Below are positions 21,498-30,360 of a stretch of DNA of 64,000 nt, piece by piece. How positions within the stretch are numbered: the first letter of the stretch is position 1; each line of letters begins with the position of its first letter. The notes beneath the pieces were generated by a model that was not told where the DNA came from, did not search any database, and worked only from the letters and a program-made list of their open reading frames with translations. Origin of the DNA: Idiomarina sp. MD25a (GTDB taxonomy: Bacteria; Pseudomonadota; Gammaproteobacteria; Enterobacterales; Alteromonadaceae); contig NZ_MDGT01000003.1 of the NCBI RefSeq assembly GCF_001870515.1, forward strand, positions 998,842-1,062,841, in the 5' to 3' direction. The position numbers were made by a program, and so were the translations under genes.

Positions 21498-22271
21498 ATG
21501 GATCCGTGGTTGCTTGCCTTTCTTGTAAGTGGTGCCAGTGGCTTAATGACGGCGCTGGGTTCCAGTGTTGTGCTCATCGGCTGGCAGCCGAGTCAGCGAC
21601 ATACTAACATCTTGCTTGGTTTTGCGGCTGGGGTGATGTTGGCTGCTGCATTCTTTTCCTTGATAGTGCCTGCCCTAGAGATTGCTGGCGACCTCTATGG
21701 TGATGGAATTATTCCTCCGTTGATGGCTGTAACAGGCATCTTAGCGGGGGCATTATTAATTGCTTTTATCGATAAGACGGTGCCTCATGAACATTTCGTT
21801 AAAGGCGCTGAGGGCCCGATTAACTCCCGCTTAAGCCGCTTATGGCTATTTATTATAGCGATCACGATTCATAACATCCCGGAAGGTTTAGCCGTCGGTA
21901 TCACTGCTGCGGGTGAGGATTGGGATGCGACGCTGGCCATTGCCTCGGGTATAGGTTTACAAAATGTGCCAGAGGGGCTTGCAGTTTCTTTGGCATTATT
22001 GGCACTTAACTACTCGCGGTTTAAAGCATTTTTAATCGGTGCACTGACCGGTTTAGTTGAGCCCTTAGGTGGTTTATTAGGCGGGGTTTTTGTTGGCTTA
22101 ACAGAATGGTTGTTACCGTGGGGGCTGCTACTTTCCGCGGGTGCAATGATTTACGTTATTAGTCATGAAATCATTCCTGAAACTCACCGCGACGGTGAGC
22201 ATTCGAAAGCCAGTGGCGGATTGATGATTGGACTGGTCATAATGCTGTTTTTAGACGTATGGTTAGGTTGA
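21498..22271 (+). CDS. ZIP-family metal transporter
   Basis: A 257-residue membrane protein with about eight helices. The two metal-binding signature helices are intact: HNIPEGLAVGI (about residue 125) and QNVPEGLAVSLALL (about residue 155). The length and pattern are those of ZupT/GufA-like importers of zinc, manganese or iron. The metal cannot be decided from sequence. No Zur or Fur box was found by eye. It follows trkH by 30 bases and precedes the secreted hydrolase gene. Confidence 0.92.
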   Translation: MDPWLLAFLVSGASGLMTALGSSVVLIGWQPSQRHTNILLGFAAGVMLAAAFFSLIVPALEIAGDLYGDGIIPPLMAVTGILAGALLIAFIDKTVPHEHFVKGAEGPINSRLSRLWLFIIAITIHNIPEGLAVGITAAGEDWDATLAIASGIGLQNVPEGLAVSLALLALNYSRFKAFLIGALTGLVEPLGGLLGGVFVGLTEWLLPWGLLLSAGAMIYVISHEIIPETHRDGEHSKASGGLMIGLVIMLFLDVWLG

Positions 22272-22297
22272 GTTCATTCTATAGAGGACAATGACCC

Positions 22298-23242
22298 ATG
22301 TTTAAACGTTCACTTTTGACGCTAACCTTAGCAGCAACATTGAGTGCCAGTGCTATTGCTGGTGCCCCTCAGCAAAAGACTTCGGCACCGGGTTACTATC
22401 GTATGATGTTAGGTGATGTCGAGGTAACGGCTATATCTGATGGTACGACAAAATTACCGGTGCATCAGTTGTTACAAATGGATGCAGACAAGGTGCGTGA
22501 CAAACTCGCCGAATTTTATCGTCATTCACCGCTCGAAACATCGGTTAACGCTTACCTAGTTAATGATGGCGAATCGCTTGTGTTAATTGATACAGGCGCC
22601 GGCTCAATGTTTGGCGATTCATTAGGTAACTTGGTCCGCAACATCGAAGCAGCAGGCTATTCTGCTGACGATATCGATGAGGTTTATATTACCCACATGC
22701 ACTCTGATCATATCGGAGGCTTAGTAAATGATGGTAAGCGCGTATTTACTAATGCAACAATCAGAGCGGACAAGCATGACGGGGATTATTGGCTTTCGCA
22801 ACAGCAAATGGAGCAAGTTCCAGAGGCGCAACAAGGTGGCTTTAAAGGGGCTATGGCTGCACTAAATCCGTATGTTGAAGCGGATCAGTTTAAACCCTTT
22901 GTTGCGGGCGAAACGCTCGCCGCGAATATAAAAAGTGTTGAAGCCTATGGCCATACGCCAGGACACACGATGTATCGACTCGATGCAGGTGATCAAAGCT
23001 TAGTTTTTTGGGGCGATGTTATGCATGTGGCAGAAGTTCAATTTGATCAGCCGCGTGTCACGATCGCCTTTGATAGTAATCAAGATGAGGCGCGAGAGCG
23101 ACGCATCAAAGCTTATGCTGACGCAGCAAAAGAGGGTTATTATGTAGCGGGCGCGCATTTACCATTTCCTGGTATGGGCCAAGTGAAAAGCGAAGGCGAT
23201 GCCTACGACTGGGTACCTGTAAATTACTCACCGATGTGGTAA
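22298..23242 (+). CDS. Exported metallo-beta-lactamase-fold hydrolase
   Basis: A 314-residue protein with a signal peptide (cleavage near SAIAG, residues 1-22) and an MBL domain. The zinc ligands HMHSDH and a later HTPGHT are present, as is a GDVMHVAE segment. This resembles the periplasmic quorum-quenching lactonase-like or AHL-lactonase-related branch of the superfamily, but the substrate is not predictable. Class B beta-lactamase function is not supported by any specific motif. It lies between the ZIP transporter and psrA; metal supply by the former is possible but speculative. Confidence 0.87.
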   Translation: MFKRSLLTLTLAATLSASAIAGAPQQKTSAPGYYRMMLGDVEVTAISDGTTKLPVHQLLQMDADKVRDKLAEFYRHSPLETSVNAYLVNDGESLVLIDTGAGSMFGDSLGNLVRNIEAAGYSADDIDEVYITHMHSDHIGGLVNDGKRVFTNATIRADKHDGDYWLSQQQMEQVPEAQQGGFKGAMAALNPYVEADQFKPFVAGETLAANIKSVEAYGHTPGHTMYRLDAGDQSLVFWGDVMHVAEVQFDQPRVTIAFDSNQDEARERRIKAYADAAKEGYYVAGAHLPFPGMGQVKSEGDAYDWVPVNYSPMW

Positions 23243-23294
23243 CTTGTCATAATATTTCAGCGAACACTTGATCGCTGAAACGACATCGATTAAA

Positions 23295-23310
23295 TTAAAC
23301 GCATGTTTAA
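23295..23310. promoter_or_regulatory. Putative PsrA operator (autoregulatory)
   Basis: An inverted repeat TTAAAC-GCAT-GTTTAA lies 17 bases before the ATG of the TetR-family gene. It contains AAAC-N4-GTTT, the core of the operator reported for Pseudomonas PsrA. Its position suits repression of psrA and the downstream fadE. The match is visible; binding is inferred. Confidence 0.6.
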
Positions 23311-23327
23311 AATGTGTGTTTCTAATC

Positions 23328-24005
23328 ATGTCTAATCTTAAAAGTCATGCTAGCGACGCCCCGTCATCAGTGCGGGCGTCGTCTAACAAGCCCTCAACAC
23401 AGAAGCGGATACTCGATACCGCCGAGCGACTGTTTGCGAAAGAGGGGTTTGAACAAACGTCTTTACGCCAAATTACCCAAGAAGCGGATGTTAATTTAGC
23501 ATCCGTTAACTATCACTTTGGTTCTAAGAAAGCACTTATTCAGGCTGTGGTAGCACGCTACATGGATGTGTTCATGCCTGCGCTGGATGAGGAGTTACGT
23601 GCTCTTGATGATGAATCAGCGCTAACAACATTGCAGGTGTTTGAAGCCTTCAAGCTGCCATTATTTTCGTTGAACGGTATTCATAAACGCGGCACCGAGC
23701 GCTTTCTTCGGCTACTCGGTTTTGCTTACTCAGAAACTCAGGGCCATTTACGGCGCTATACCCAGTCTGCTTTCGGCAATGTTTTACAGCACCTTTTGGC
23801 GCTGCTGCACCGAGCCAATCCTGAGCTTTCTGATGAAGAAATGTTTTGGCGCTTGCACTTTGTACTTGGTGCGACTGTGTTTGCGCAGGTATCTGGGCAG
23901 GCACTGATTGAGATCGCCCGAGCTGAGTTTAATCATGAAGTGAATATTAAAACCGTCATTGAACATTTGATCGTATTTATAGCAGGTGGACTTGAACGTC
24001 CTTAA
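23328..24005 (+). CDS. psrA: TetR-family fatty-acid-degradation regulator PsrA
   Basis: A 225-residue TetR-type repressor. The N-terminal helix-turn-helix (about residues 25-75) reads RILDTAERLFAKEGFEQTSL followed by VNLASVNYHFGSKKALIQAVV, very close to Pseudomonas PsrA. The C-terminal region shares FLRLLGFAYSETQGHLRRY and FWRLHFVLGA with that protein. PsrA senses long-chain acyl-CoA or fatty acids and controls beta-oxidation. I chose the ATG at 23328; an upstream in-frame start at 23268 would place the palindromic operator inside the gene. fadE follows 62 bases later. Confidence 0.88.
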   Translation: MSNLKSHASDAPSSVRASSNKPSTQKRILDTAERLFAKEGFEQTSLRQITQEADVNLASVNYHFGSKKALIQAVVARYMDVFMPALDEELRALDDESALTTLQVFEAFKLPLFSLNGIHKRGTERFLRLLGFAYSETQGHLRRYTQSAFGNVLQHLLALLHRANPELSDEEMFWRLHFVLGATVFAQVSGQALIEIARAEFNHEVNIKTVIEHLIVFIAGGLERP

Positions 24006-24067
24006 AGGCAGACAGCACTGCTAGGTTGTTCTAGACTGACTGTAAGCCCCATTGTTTGGAGAGTTGA

Positions 24068-26407
24068 ATGGAAATCTTGATATTAATTATCGTGCTGTTG
24101 GTCATTGTACTCGCAGTGGGTGATATTCGTCGCAGCTTAATTACTAAGCCGGTGTTTAAATTATTTAAGCGTATTCTTCCGCCCTTGTCAGATACCGAAC
24201 GTGAGGCAATGGAAGCGGGTGATATCTGGTGGGATGGCGAGTTGTTCAGTGGACGTCCAGATTGGCAGAAACTACTGGAAACGCCTGAGCCGAAGTTGAC
24301 CAGCGAAGAGCAAGCGTTCGTCGATAATCAGTTGGCTGAGCTATTGGATATGTTGGATGATTTTAAAATCGTTCAACAAGATAGAGATTTACCTAAACCT
24401 GTTTGGGACTTTTTACGCAAGGAACATTTCTTTGCCATGATTATTGGTAAGGAATATGGTGGTTTAGATTTCTCTCCAGCAGCTAACTCATATATTGTTT
24501 CGCGTATCGCATCACGGTCTATCAGTGCTGCAGTATCGGTGATGGTGCCTAACTCACTCGGTCCAGGCGAGCTGTTAACGCATTACGGTACGGATGAACA
24601 GAAAAACTATTGGCTGCCGCGTTTGGCGGACGGTACGGACATCCCGTGTTTTGCATTAACGGGCCCCGAAGCGGGCTCTGATGCAGGTGCTATTCCTGAT
24701 GAGGGCATTATCTGTAAAGGTGAACACGAGGGCAAGGAAGTCGTTGGTATTCGCTTGAATTGGTCAAAACGTTATATCACGCTGGCGCCCTCTGCGACGG
24801 TGTTGGGCTTGGCATTCAAGTTGTACGACCCTGAAAGTTTGTTAGGCGATAAAAAAGAGCTGGGTATTACCTGCGCATTAATCCCGACATCGCATAAGGG
24901 CGTAGTTACTGGTGACCGCCACTTCCCACTGAATCAAGCCTTTTTAAATGGTACCACCTACGGTGAAGATGTTTTCATTCCTTTAGAGTGGATCATTGGC
25001 GGTGCAGATTATGCGGGTAAAGGCTGGCGCATGTTGGTTGAGTGTCTATCTGCTGGCCGTGGTATTTCATTGCCCGCATTGGCAGCGGCCTCAGGTCACG
25101 TTACACAGCGTATGACAGGCGCTTACGCCTATGTGCGTCAACAGTTCGGTTTACCGATTGGTGTGTTCGAAGGTGTGCAGAGCGCTATGGGCAAAATTGG
25201 TGGGACAAACTACACCTTAGAATCGATGCGCCGACTCACCGTATCTGCGTTATGTCAGGGTAAATCGCCTTCTGTTGTTACGGCTATGACGAAGTACCAC
25301 ATGACTGAAATGGGTCGTGAGGTCATCGAACATGCGATGGATATTCATGCAGGTAAAGGCATTCAGTTAGGTCCACACAATTACCTGGGTCACAACTACA
25401 TGGCGACCCCGGTCTCGATTACGGTCGAGGGCGCGAATATTCTAACCCGTAACCTGATGATTTTTGGTCAGGGTGCAACACGCTGCCACCCGTATGTTTT
25501 AGAAGAAATGAAAGCCGCTTCGAACCCAGATGAAGAGCAAGGCTTACTGGCATTCGATGGCCTGCTGATGAAACATGTTGGCTTCGCAGTCAGTAATGTG
25601 TTCAGCAGTCTTTGGATGGGTCTTACAAGTTCGCGCTTTAATGAGACACCGGTAAGTGGCGAAACCGGTCGTTACTATCAGCACCTAACACGCTTTAGTC
25701 GTGGCTTAGCGATGGCTGCGGATGTATCGATGTTAATGCTCGGTGGTGACTTGAAACGTAAAGAAATGATCTCTGCGCGTTTAGGTGATGTTTTGAGTCA
25801 CCTGTATATGGCGTCGGCGGTGTTGAAGCGTTTCGAGGACGAAGGACGGCAAGCAGCTGACTTACCTTATGTGCATTATGCGGTGCAAAGCCACCTGCAT
25901 AAGATTGGTTACGCATTTGACGGATTCTTCCGTAACTTTCCTAAACGCTCAGTGGCGGTACTCATGCGAGCAATGGTGTTCCCACTCGGTAATCACTTTG
26001 CCCAGCCGTCGGATGAGTTATTACAAGATATTAGTACTGACATGATGAAGCCGGGTATCACTCGTGATCGTCATACGTTCTTGTGCTACTGGAAAGATGA
26101 CGAGAACGATATGACAGGCCATATGGAGAAAGCATTCTTAGCAATGTTGGATATGAAAGACGTCTATAAGAAGCTTCGTAAGGCTGAAAAACGCGGTGAA
26201 CTATCGGGTAACTTAAATGGTCAGGCGTTAGCCGATAAGGCGAAAGAGCTTAATATTATCAGTGCAGAAGAAGCCGATAAGCTCGCTCATACCGAAAAAC
26301 TTCGCATGACAGCGATCGGTGTCGATAGCTTTGCCCCTGGTATTATTGAGAACAATCAGTTCTATACCACGAAGGGTGATTTACGCAAACAAGCCGTGCG
26401 TGATTAA
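24068..26407 (+). CDS. fadE: Acyl-CoA dehydrogenase, FadE type
   Basis: A 779-residue acyl-CoA dehydrogenase catalysing the first oxidation of fatty-acid beta-oxidation. It has an N-terminal membrane segment (about residues 2-22), then the ACAD fold with CFALTGPEAGSDAG (FAD/substrate region), HAMDIHAGKGIQLGP and a long C-terminal FadE-specific extension of helices. The length is close to E. coli FadE (814). It requires an electron-transfer flavoprotein; the ETF-ubiquinone oxidoreductase is encoded at 51973-53619. It sits directly behind psrA, its probable repressor. A terminator lies just past the stop, inside the convergent protease gene. Confidence 0.95.
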   Translation: MEILILIIVLLVIVLAVGDIRRSLITKPVFKLFKRILPPLSDTEREAMEAGDIWWDGELFSGRPDWQKLLETPEPKLTSEEQAFVDNQLAELLDMLDDFKIVQQDRDLPKPVWDFLRKEHFFAMIIGKEYGGLDFSPAANSYIVSRIASRSISAAVSVMVPNSLGPGELLTHYGTDEQKNYWLPRLADGTDIPCFALTGPEAGSDAGAIPDEGIICKGEHEGKEVVGIRLNWSKRYITLAPSATVLGLAFKLYDPESLLGDKKELGITCALIPTSHKGVVTGDRHFPLNQAFLNGTTYGEDVFIPLEWIIGGADYAGKGWRMLVECLSAGRGISLPALAAASGHVTQRMTGAYAYVRQQFGLPIGVFEGVQSAMGKIGGTNYTLESMRRLTVSALCQGKSPSVVTAMTKYHMTEMGREVIEHAMDIHAGKGIQLGPHNYLGHNYMATPVSITVEGANILTRNLMIFGQGATRCHPYVLEEMKAASNPDEEQGLLAFDGLLMKHVGFAVSNVFSSLWMGLTSSRFNETPVSGETGRYYQHLTRFSRGLAMAADVSMLMLGGDLKRKEMISARLGDVLSHLYMASAVLKRFEDEGRQAADLPYVHYAVQSHLHKIGYAFDGFFRNFPKRSVAVLMRAMVFPLGNHFAQPSDELLQDISTDMMKPGITRDRHTFLCYWKDDENDMTGHMEKAFLAMLDMKDVYKKLRKAEKRGELSGNLNGQALADKAKELNIISAEEADKLAHTEKLRMTAIGVDSFAPGIIENNQFYTTKGDLRKQAVRD

Positions 26408-26429
26408 CGCACGGCTCTGGACGTGGTAT

Positions 26430-27758
26430 TTACTGTAATGTGGCGCGCTTATCTTTCATGGTAAAGATAGGCGCGTTTTTGTAACTCGGTGTTGATATTC
26501 GCTCCATAGCGGCCGTACTAATTGGACACTGACCGTTGACAATGAAATCGCGTGCAGCACCGGTTAGCGGATCGGCAAACTCGCCCCAATCAGCGACAAT
26601 CGCATCATTTACCTGGCAGTCAGGTGATAGACCATCGTAGTACTGACCTTGCCCCTCCGAGTTCACAGTTTCAAAATTAATAGCAAAGGTAACCTTATCG
26701 CATAGCTCTTGCGGCTGTTGGCCTACAGGTTTACCACAACTGGTTTCACCGATCGTGGTCACATTAACGTGCGGTCGTAATGAGTTAATCACCAGCTCAG
26801 AGGACGAGCAACTCGCTCCTGTGGTGAGTACAATCACATTATCAAGATCGAGCTGACGAATGCCATCAACCAAACTAAAGGCCACGGTTTCATTTTGCGC
26901 CGAGTTATTATCATTGAAGCGATATTGAATGAAGGTTTTTCCCTGTACATGCGTACCTGCGGTCTGGGTGGCAAGTTGGTTAGCATAACGAATTAACCCA
27001 CCGCCGTTGTATCGCAGATCAATCACTAAACGGTTGACGTTGTTGGCATCCAGTTCGTTGAATACTTGATTGAGGTCATCACCTGTTCGATTGATAAATG
27101 CATCAAGCGTAAAGTAGCCGACGTTTTGTCCATCAATCTGCCAAATCGTTTGACCCATTACTGTGTTGGTTGCCACTTCATCCTTGGTGATAGTCGCGGT
27201 TTGCTCGTTCCCCGTCGGGGTACGCCAGGTAATATCCCTTGTGACACCTGGCTCGGAAGGGCCTAACGCACCGCTGTAGCTGCCATCCGCGAGTAGTTGT
27301 GAAACAGCAACGCCATCAATCGCAATAATTTCGTCTGCACGGCGCATGCCAGCGTCCCATGCGGGTGAGTCTTGGTAGACGAAACGTAGTTTCACACGTT
27401 CAGCACTAATCTGTTGCTGAGAAAAGCCAAAGCCTGCGTATTCAGCTGAGACAAACATGGCGTCATATTCATCTTGGGTCAAAATATAACTGTATCGATC
27501 TTCTGGCGCACGCAATTCGTCAAGTAGTTGATAAACATCGTCATAGGCCTCAGGGTCAATGGTTTGCGGTAGGCTGTCGTTCCAAAAATAATCTTCTTGC
27601 ATGTATTCGAAGAAGCGTTGGTTTTGATCAGCGACAGAACACGTGGCAAAACCATCGCCGCTACCCGCGCTATTATCGCGACTGCTCGAAGATGAACCGC
27701 CGCAGGCTGCAAGCACAGCGCACATTGAAAGTGACAAGAGCGTACGTACTGTCTTCAT
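26430..27758 (-). CDS. S41-family (C-terminal processing) protease lipoprotein
   Basis: About 442 residues. A signal peptide with lipobox LAAC is followed by a serine/glycine-rich linker, then a PDZ-like region (YAGFGFSQQ...AWDAGMRRADEIIAIDG). The S41 catalytic domain carries a candidate nucleophile in TTGASCSSSELV and a Lys in ETSCGKPVG. The start at 27758 (MKTVRT) is preferred over 27791, because GGTGA precedes it and the lipobox is then correctly spaced. It is likely to be anchored in the envelope and to cleave unfolded or tagged C-termini. Its 3' end carries the fadE terminator. Confidence 0.88.
   Translation of the reverse strand: MKTVRTLLSLSMCAVLAACGGSSSSSRDNSAGSGDGFATCSVADQNQRFFEYMQEDYFWNDSLPQTIDPEAYDDVYQLLDELRAPEDRYSYILTQDEYDAMFVSAEYAGFGFSQQQISAERVKLRFVYQDSPAWDAGMRRADEIIAIDGVAVSQLLADGSYSGALGPSEPGVTRDITWRTPTGNEQTATITKDEVATNTVMGQTIWQIDGQNVGYFTLDAFINRTGDDLNQVFNELDANNVNRLVIDLRYNGGGLIRYANQLATQTAGTHVQGKTFIQYRFNDNNSAQNETVAFSLVDGIRQLDLDNVIVLTTGASCSSSELVINSLRPHVNVTTIGETSCGKPVGQQPQELCDKVTFAINFETVNSEGQGQYYDGLSPDCQVNDAIVADWGEFADPLTGAARDFIVNGQCPISTAAMERISTPSYKNAPIFTMKDKRATLQ
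26444..26480 (+). terminator. Terminator of fadE, inside the convergent S41 protease gene
   Basis: CGCGCTTATCTTT (26444-26456) pairs with AAAGATAGGCGCG (26463-26475), a 13-bp stem with one G-T wobble and a 6-base loop, followed by TTTTT. It lies entirely in the last coding stretch of the opposite-strand S41 protease gene. Confidence 0.8.
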
Positions 27759-27887
27759 TTGAATCACCATTGTTAACAGTGTGTTAATCACCTTATTACA
27801 TGCTTATTTTTTACATCGGTCAAGCTGTACAATTCAGCCACCTCTGGCAAACTAGCGCTTATTACTATGAAGAAATGAGATGATGGC

Positions 27888-28892
27888 ATGGCACAGGTAA
27901 TGATCGATATCGCGGGTACTGAGTTAACCGCCGAAGATAAGCAACTATTAGCGCATCCGGATGTTAACGGACTGATATTGTTCACCCGCAACTTTGTCAG
28001 TATTGAACAAGTGGAAAGCCTTGTTGCGGCTGCGCGTGAGGCGTCTGAAACACCACTGTTAGTCGCTGTTGACCATGAGGGTGGGCGAGTACAACGGTTT
28101 CGCGATGGTTTCAGTGCTATCCCAGCTATGGCACGTATTGCTGAACTGCCGCAAGATGAACAGCTTGCGGCGGCGCAAGACTTGGGATGGCTTATGGCGA
28201 GAGAAGTTAGAGCCGTAGGGGTTGATATCAGTTTTGCGCCGGTATTGGATATTAATGGATGTAGCGAAGTGATTGGTGACCGTGCCTTTGCGAGCGACGT
28301 TCAGAAGGTCGCGCATGTTGCGCAAGCATTTATTGAGGGCATGCATGAAGCAGGTATGGGCGCAACAGGTAAGCATTTTCCCGGACACGGCTCGGTAGCA
28401 GCGGACTCACACTTTGCAGTGCCAGTTGACAGCCGCTCAAAAGAAGCCATTTTTAATACCGATCTACCTGTTTTTGACATGTTGGCCGATCGACTTGCAG
28501 GCATGATGCCTGCGCATGTGATTTACGATCAGGTTGATCCGCAGCCAGCGGGATTTTCTCATTATTGGTTACAAACCATACTGCGCGAACAACTGGGCTT
28601 TAACGGGCTGATTTTTAGCGATGATTTGTCGATGCAAGGTGCGACAGTGGTTGGCGATATGCGTCAGCGTGCACTGGCAGCACTGGAGGCGGGTTGCGAC
28701 ATGATACTGGTATGTAATGATCGCGATGCGGCCTTTGAACTACTGCAACAGCCGTTACCTGATACCTCGGCTCGCAGTCGTCAGCGGTTACAAGCGATGT
28801 TGGGCGCTGCTAATTACGAGCGTATGGATGAGCTACAACGCTCGAACCGTTGGCAGGAAGTGCAACGCTGGCTCGAGCGTATCAGCGGTTAA
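27888..28892 (+). CDS. nagZ: Beta-N-acetylhexosaminidase NagZ
   Basis: A 334-residue cytoplasmic glycoside hydrolase family 3 enzyme that removes N-acetylglucosamine from anhydro-muropeptides in peptidoglycan recycling. The family signature KHFPGHGSVAADSH (about residues 163-176), the VDHEGGRVQRF loop and FSDDLSMQGA with the catalytic Asp are all intact. In species with AmpR/AmpC its product affects beta-lactamase induction; no such genes are seen here. The stop abuts the queC stop on the other strand with no spacer. Confidence 0.97.
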   Translation: MAQVMIDIAGTELTAEDKQLLAHPDVNGLILFTRNFVSIEQVESLVAAAREASETPLLVAVDHEGGRVQRFRDGFSAIPAMARIAELPQDEQLAAAQDLGWLMAREVRAVGVDISFAPVLDINGCSEVIGDRAFASDVQKVAHVAQAFIEGMHEAGMGATGKHFPGHGSVAADSHFAVPVDSRSKEAIFNTDLPVFDMLADRLAGMMPAHVIYDQVDPQPAGFSHYWLQTILREQLGFNGLIFSDDLSMQGATVVGDMRQRALAALEAGCDMILVCNDRDAAFELLQQPLPDTSARSRQRLQAMLGAANYERMDELQRSNRWQEVQRWLERISG

Positions 28893-29552
28893 TTAAGCTT
28901 CGTAGGGAAGGGGGTCGGTGACGCCATTGGCGGCAAAGGCCTCTAACCGCTCGACACAGGCACCGCATTTACCACAGGCTTTATCGCGTCCGTTGTAGCA
29001 GGTCCACGTATCTGCGTAGTTCAGTTCCATACGCAAGCCGTCAGCGAGAATGGCATTTTTATCAACATCAAGGTAAGGCGCAACCACTTCTACAGGTTCG
29101 TAGTTTGCTAACTGACTGACCACGTTCATCTGGCGTACAAATTCGGGGCGGCAATCGGGATAAATTGCGTGATCGCCTGAGTGGGCTCCGTAATAAACCG
29201 CATTGGCGCCCTCAGAGACGGCGTAACCGATCGCTAATGACAACAAAATCATATTGCGGTTGGGCACTACAGTCGACTTCATTGAAGACTCTTCGTAATG
29301 ACCTTCCGGAATCTCGATATCGTCAGTCAGAGAACTACCCGCTAACAAGGTGTTAATTGCGGTTATATCAACGATTTTGTGAGCAATATTGAGTGCTTCG
29401 CAAACTTTAGCTGCCACGTCTAGCTCGCGCACATGGCGTTGACCATAATTAAAGGACAATGCCGATACTTCATGACCTTGCTCTAATGCTTTATTCAGTA
29501 CTGTAAATGAATCCATTCCACCTGAATAAATGACAACCACCTTTTGCGACAT
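28893..29552 (-). CDS. queC: 7-cyano-7-deazaguanine synthase
   Basis: PreQ0 synthase of 219 residues, converting 7-carboxy-7-deazaguanine to preQ0 in queuosine tRNA modification. The PP-loop ATP pyrophosphatase motif YSGGMDSFT is at residues 9-17. Four zinc-binding cysteines are in the C-terminal stretch ([21 protein letters not shown]). It diverges from queE across 48 bases; the two catalyse consecutive steps. QueD and the later enzymes are outside the window. Confidence 0.97.
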   Translation of the reverse strand: MSQKVVVIYSGGMDSFTVLNKALEQGHEVSALSFNYGQRHVRELDVAAKVCEALNIAHKIVDITAINTLLAGSSLTDDIEIPEGHYEESSMKSTVVPNRNMILLSLAIGYAVSEGANAVYYGAHSGDHAIYPDCRPEFVRQMNVVSQLANYEPVEVVAPYLDVDKNAILADGLRMELNYADTWTCYNGRDKACGKCGACVERLEAFAANGVTDPLPYEA

Positions 29553-29600
29553 TCGCTGACTCCCCGTATAATTAAGCTCCCAATCATTTTAGCGAAAATC

Positions 29601-30272
29601 ATGACTTACCGCATTAACGAAATTTTTGAAACTCTGCAGGGTGAGGGGACCTTTACGGGTGTGCCTTCCATTTTTATCCGCTTACAGGGGTGTCCTGTTG
29701 GTTGCCCTTGGTGTGATACGCAACACACGTGGGACGTAAAGCAAGAAGACCAAGTGTCAGTTGCAACGATGATGGCAAAGCCTGAGGCAACGTCCGAGTG
29801 GGCGGAGATGTCCAGTGCTGATATTGTCGAACTGATAAAGCAACGCGGCTATCGTGCTAAGCACGTCGTGATTACCGGCGGTGAGCCTGCAATGTATGAT
29901 TTGCGAGCGCTCGGTGAGGCGCTGGAAGCCCAAGGTATGCGATTACAGATAGAAACTAGCGGTACTTATGAGTTGCTCATTACGGCCGATACCTGGGTGA
30001 CAGTATCGCCCAAGCTCGATATGCCGGGGGGGTATTTAGTGCGCAGCGATTGCCTGAGTCGTGCCGATGAGATCAAGCATCCGGTAGCTATGCAAAAACA
30101 TATAGATGCTTTAGACAGATTGTTGCAAGGACAAAAGCTTAAATCGGATGTAGTGATTTGCCTGCAGCCTATCAGCCAACGCCCGCGTGCTACTGAATTA
30201 GCGATGAAAATCTGTATTGAGCGTAACTGGCGCTTGTCGGTGCAGATGCATAAATATCTTAATATCGAGTAA
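29601..30272 (+). CDS. queE: 7-carboxy-7-deazaguanine synthase
   Basis: A radical-SAM enzyme of about 223 residues making 7-carboxy-7-deazaguanine from 6-carboxytetrahydropterin. The cluster-binding motif is the QueE variant CPVGCPWCDTQHTW, and ITGGEPAMYD follows. I start it at the ATG at 29601 (MTYRINEIFETLQGEG), since homologues begin here; the longer frame from 29544 would run into queC. A 7-bp hairpin follows the gene and may end its transcript. Confidence 0.94.
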   Translation: MTYRINEIFETLQGEGTFTGVPSIFIRLQGCPVGCPWCDTQHTWDVKQEDQVSVATMMAKPEATSEWAEMSSADIVELIKQRGYRAKHVVITGGEPAMYDLRALGEALEAQGMRLQIETSGTYELLITADTWVTVSPKLDMPGGYLVRSDCLSRADEIKHPVAMQKHIDALDRLLQGQKLKSDVVICLQPISQRPRATELAMKICIERNWRLSVQMHKYLNIE

Positions 30273-30287
30273 GTTAATCTTAGATCA

Positions 30288-30304
30288 GCCCTGCTAGGCA
30301 GGGC
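30288..30304 (+). terminator. Hairpin after queE (weak terminator)
   Basis: GCCCTGC-TAG-GCAGGGC, a perfect 7-bp stem with a 3-base loop, 15 bases after the queE stop. No T-run follows, so it may be a weak or Rho-assisted terminator, or an mRNA 3' end stabiliser. Confidence 0.45.
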
Positions 30305-30330
30305 GAGTCTGGAATTTCCTTTCTATACTG

Positions 30331-30359
30331 CCTGTTCCCTTTTCAATTTGAGGAACAGG
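30331..30359 (+). promoter_or_regulatory. Inverted repeat covering the flp ribosome-binding site
   Basis: CCTGTTCC (30331-30338) pairs perfectly with GGAACAGG (30352-30359) around 13 bases. The right arm includes part of the GAGGAAC ribosome-binding site and ends one base before the ATG of the pilin. In RNA it could hide the site; in DNA it could be an operator. A TATACT at 30324-30329 could be a -10 box, in which case transcription may start within the left arm and the operator reading is favoured. Confidence 0.5.
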
Positions 30360-30360
30360 T

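Noticed and set aside
22300-22307. GTTTAAAC as a second PsrA-like site
   Set aside because: It has no spacer between the half-sites and encodes MFKR at the start of the hydrolase gene; it does not fit AAAC-N4-GTTT.
22298-23242. Calling the secreted metallo-beta-lactamase-fold protein an antibiotic-resistance enzyme
   Set aside because: Only the general zinc-binding motif is present; its HMHSDH and HTPGHT pattern is shared by lactonases and other hydrolases.
23255-23280. TTTCAGCG...CGCTGAAA hairpin after the secreted hydrolase as a terminator
   Set aside because: The 8-bp stem is real but has a 10-base loop and no T-run; it was not strong enough to list as a terminator.
23268-23327. Longer N-terminus for the TetR regulator
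   Set aside because: It would put the palindromic operator inside the coding region, and homologues do not extend there.
26393-26415. 9-bp hairpin over the fadE stop codon as the terminator
   Set aside because: It lacks a T-run; the downstream hairpin at 26444-26480 has one and is the better candidate.
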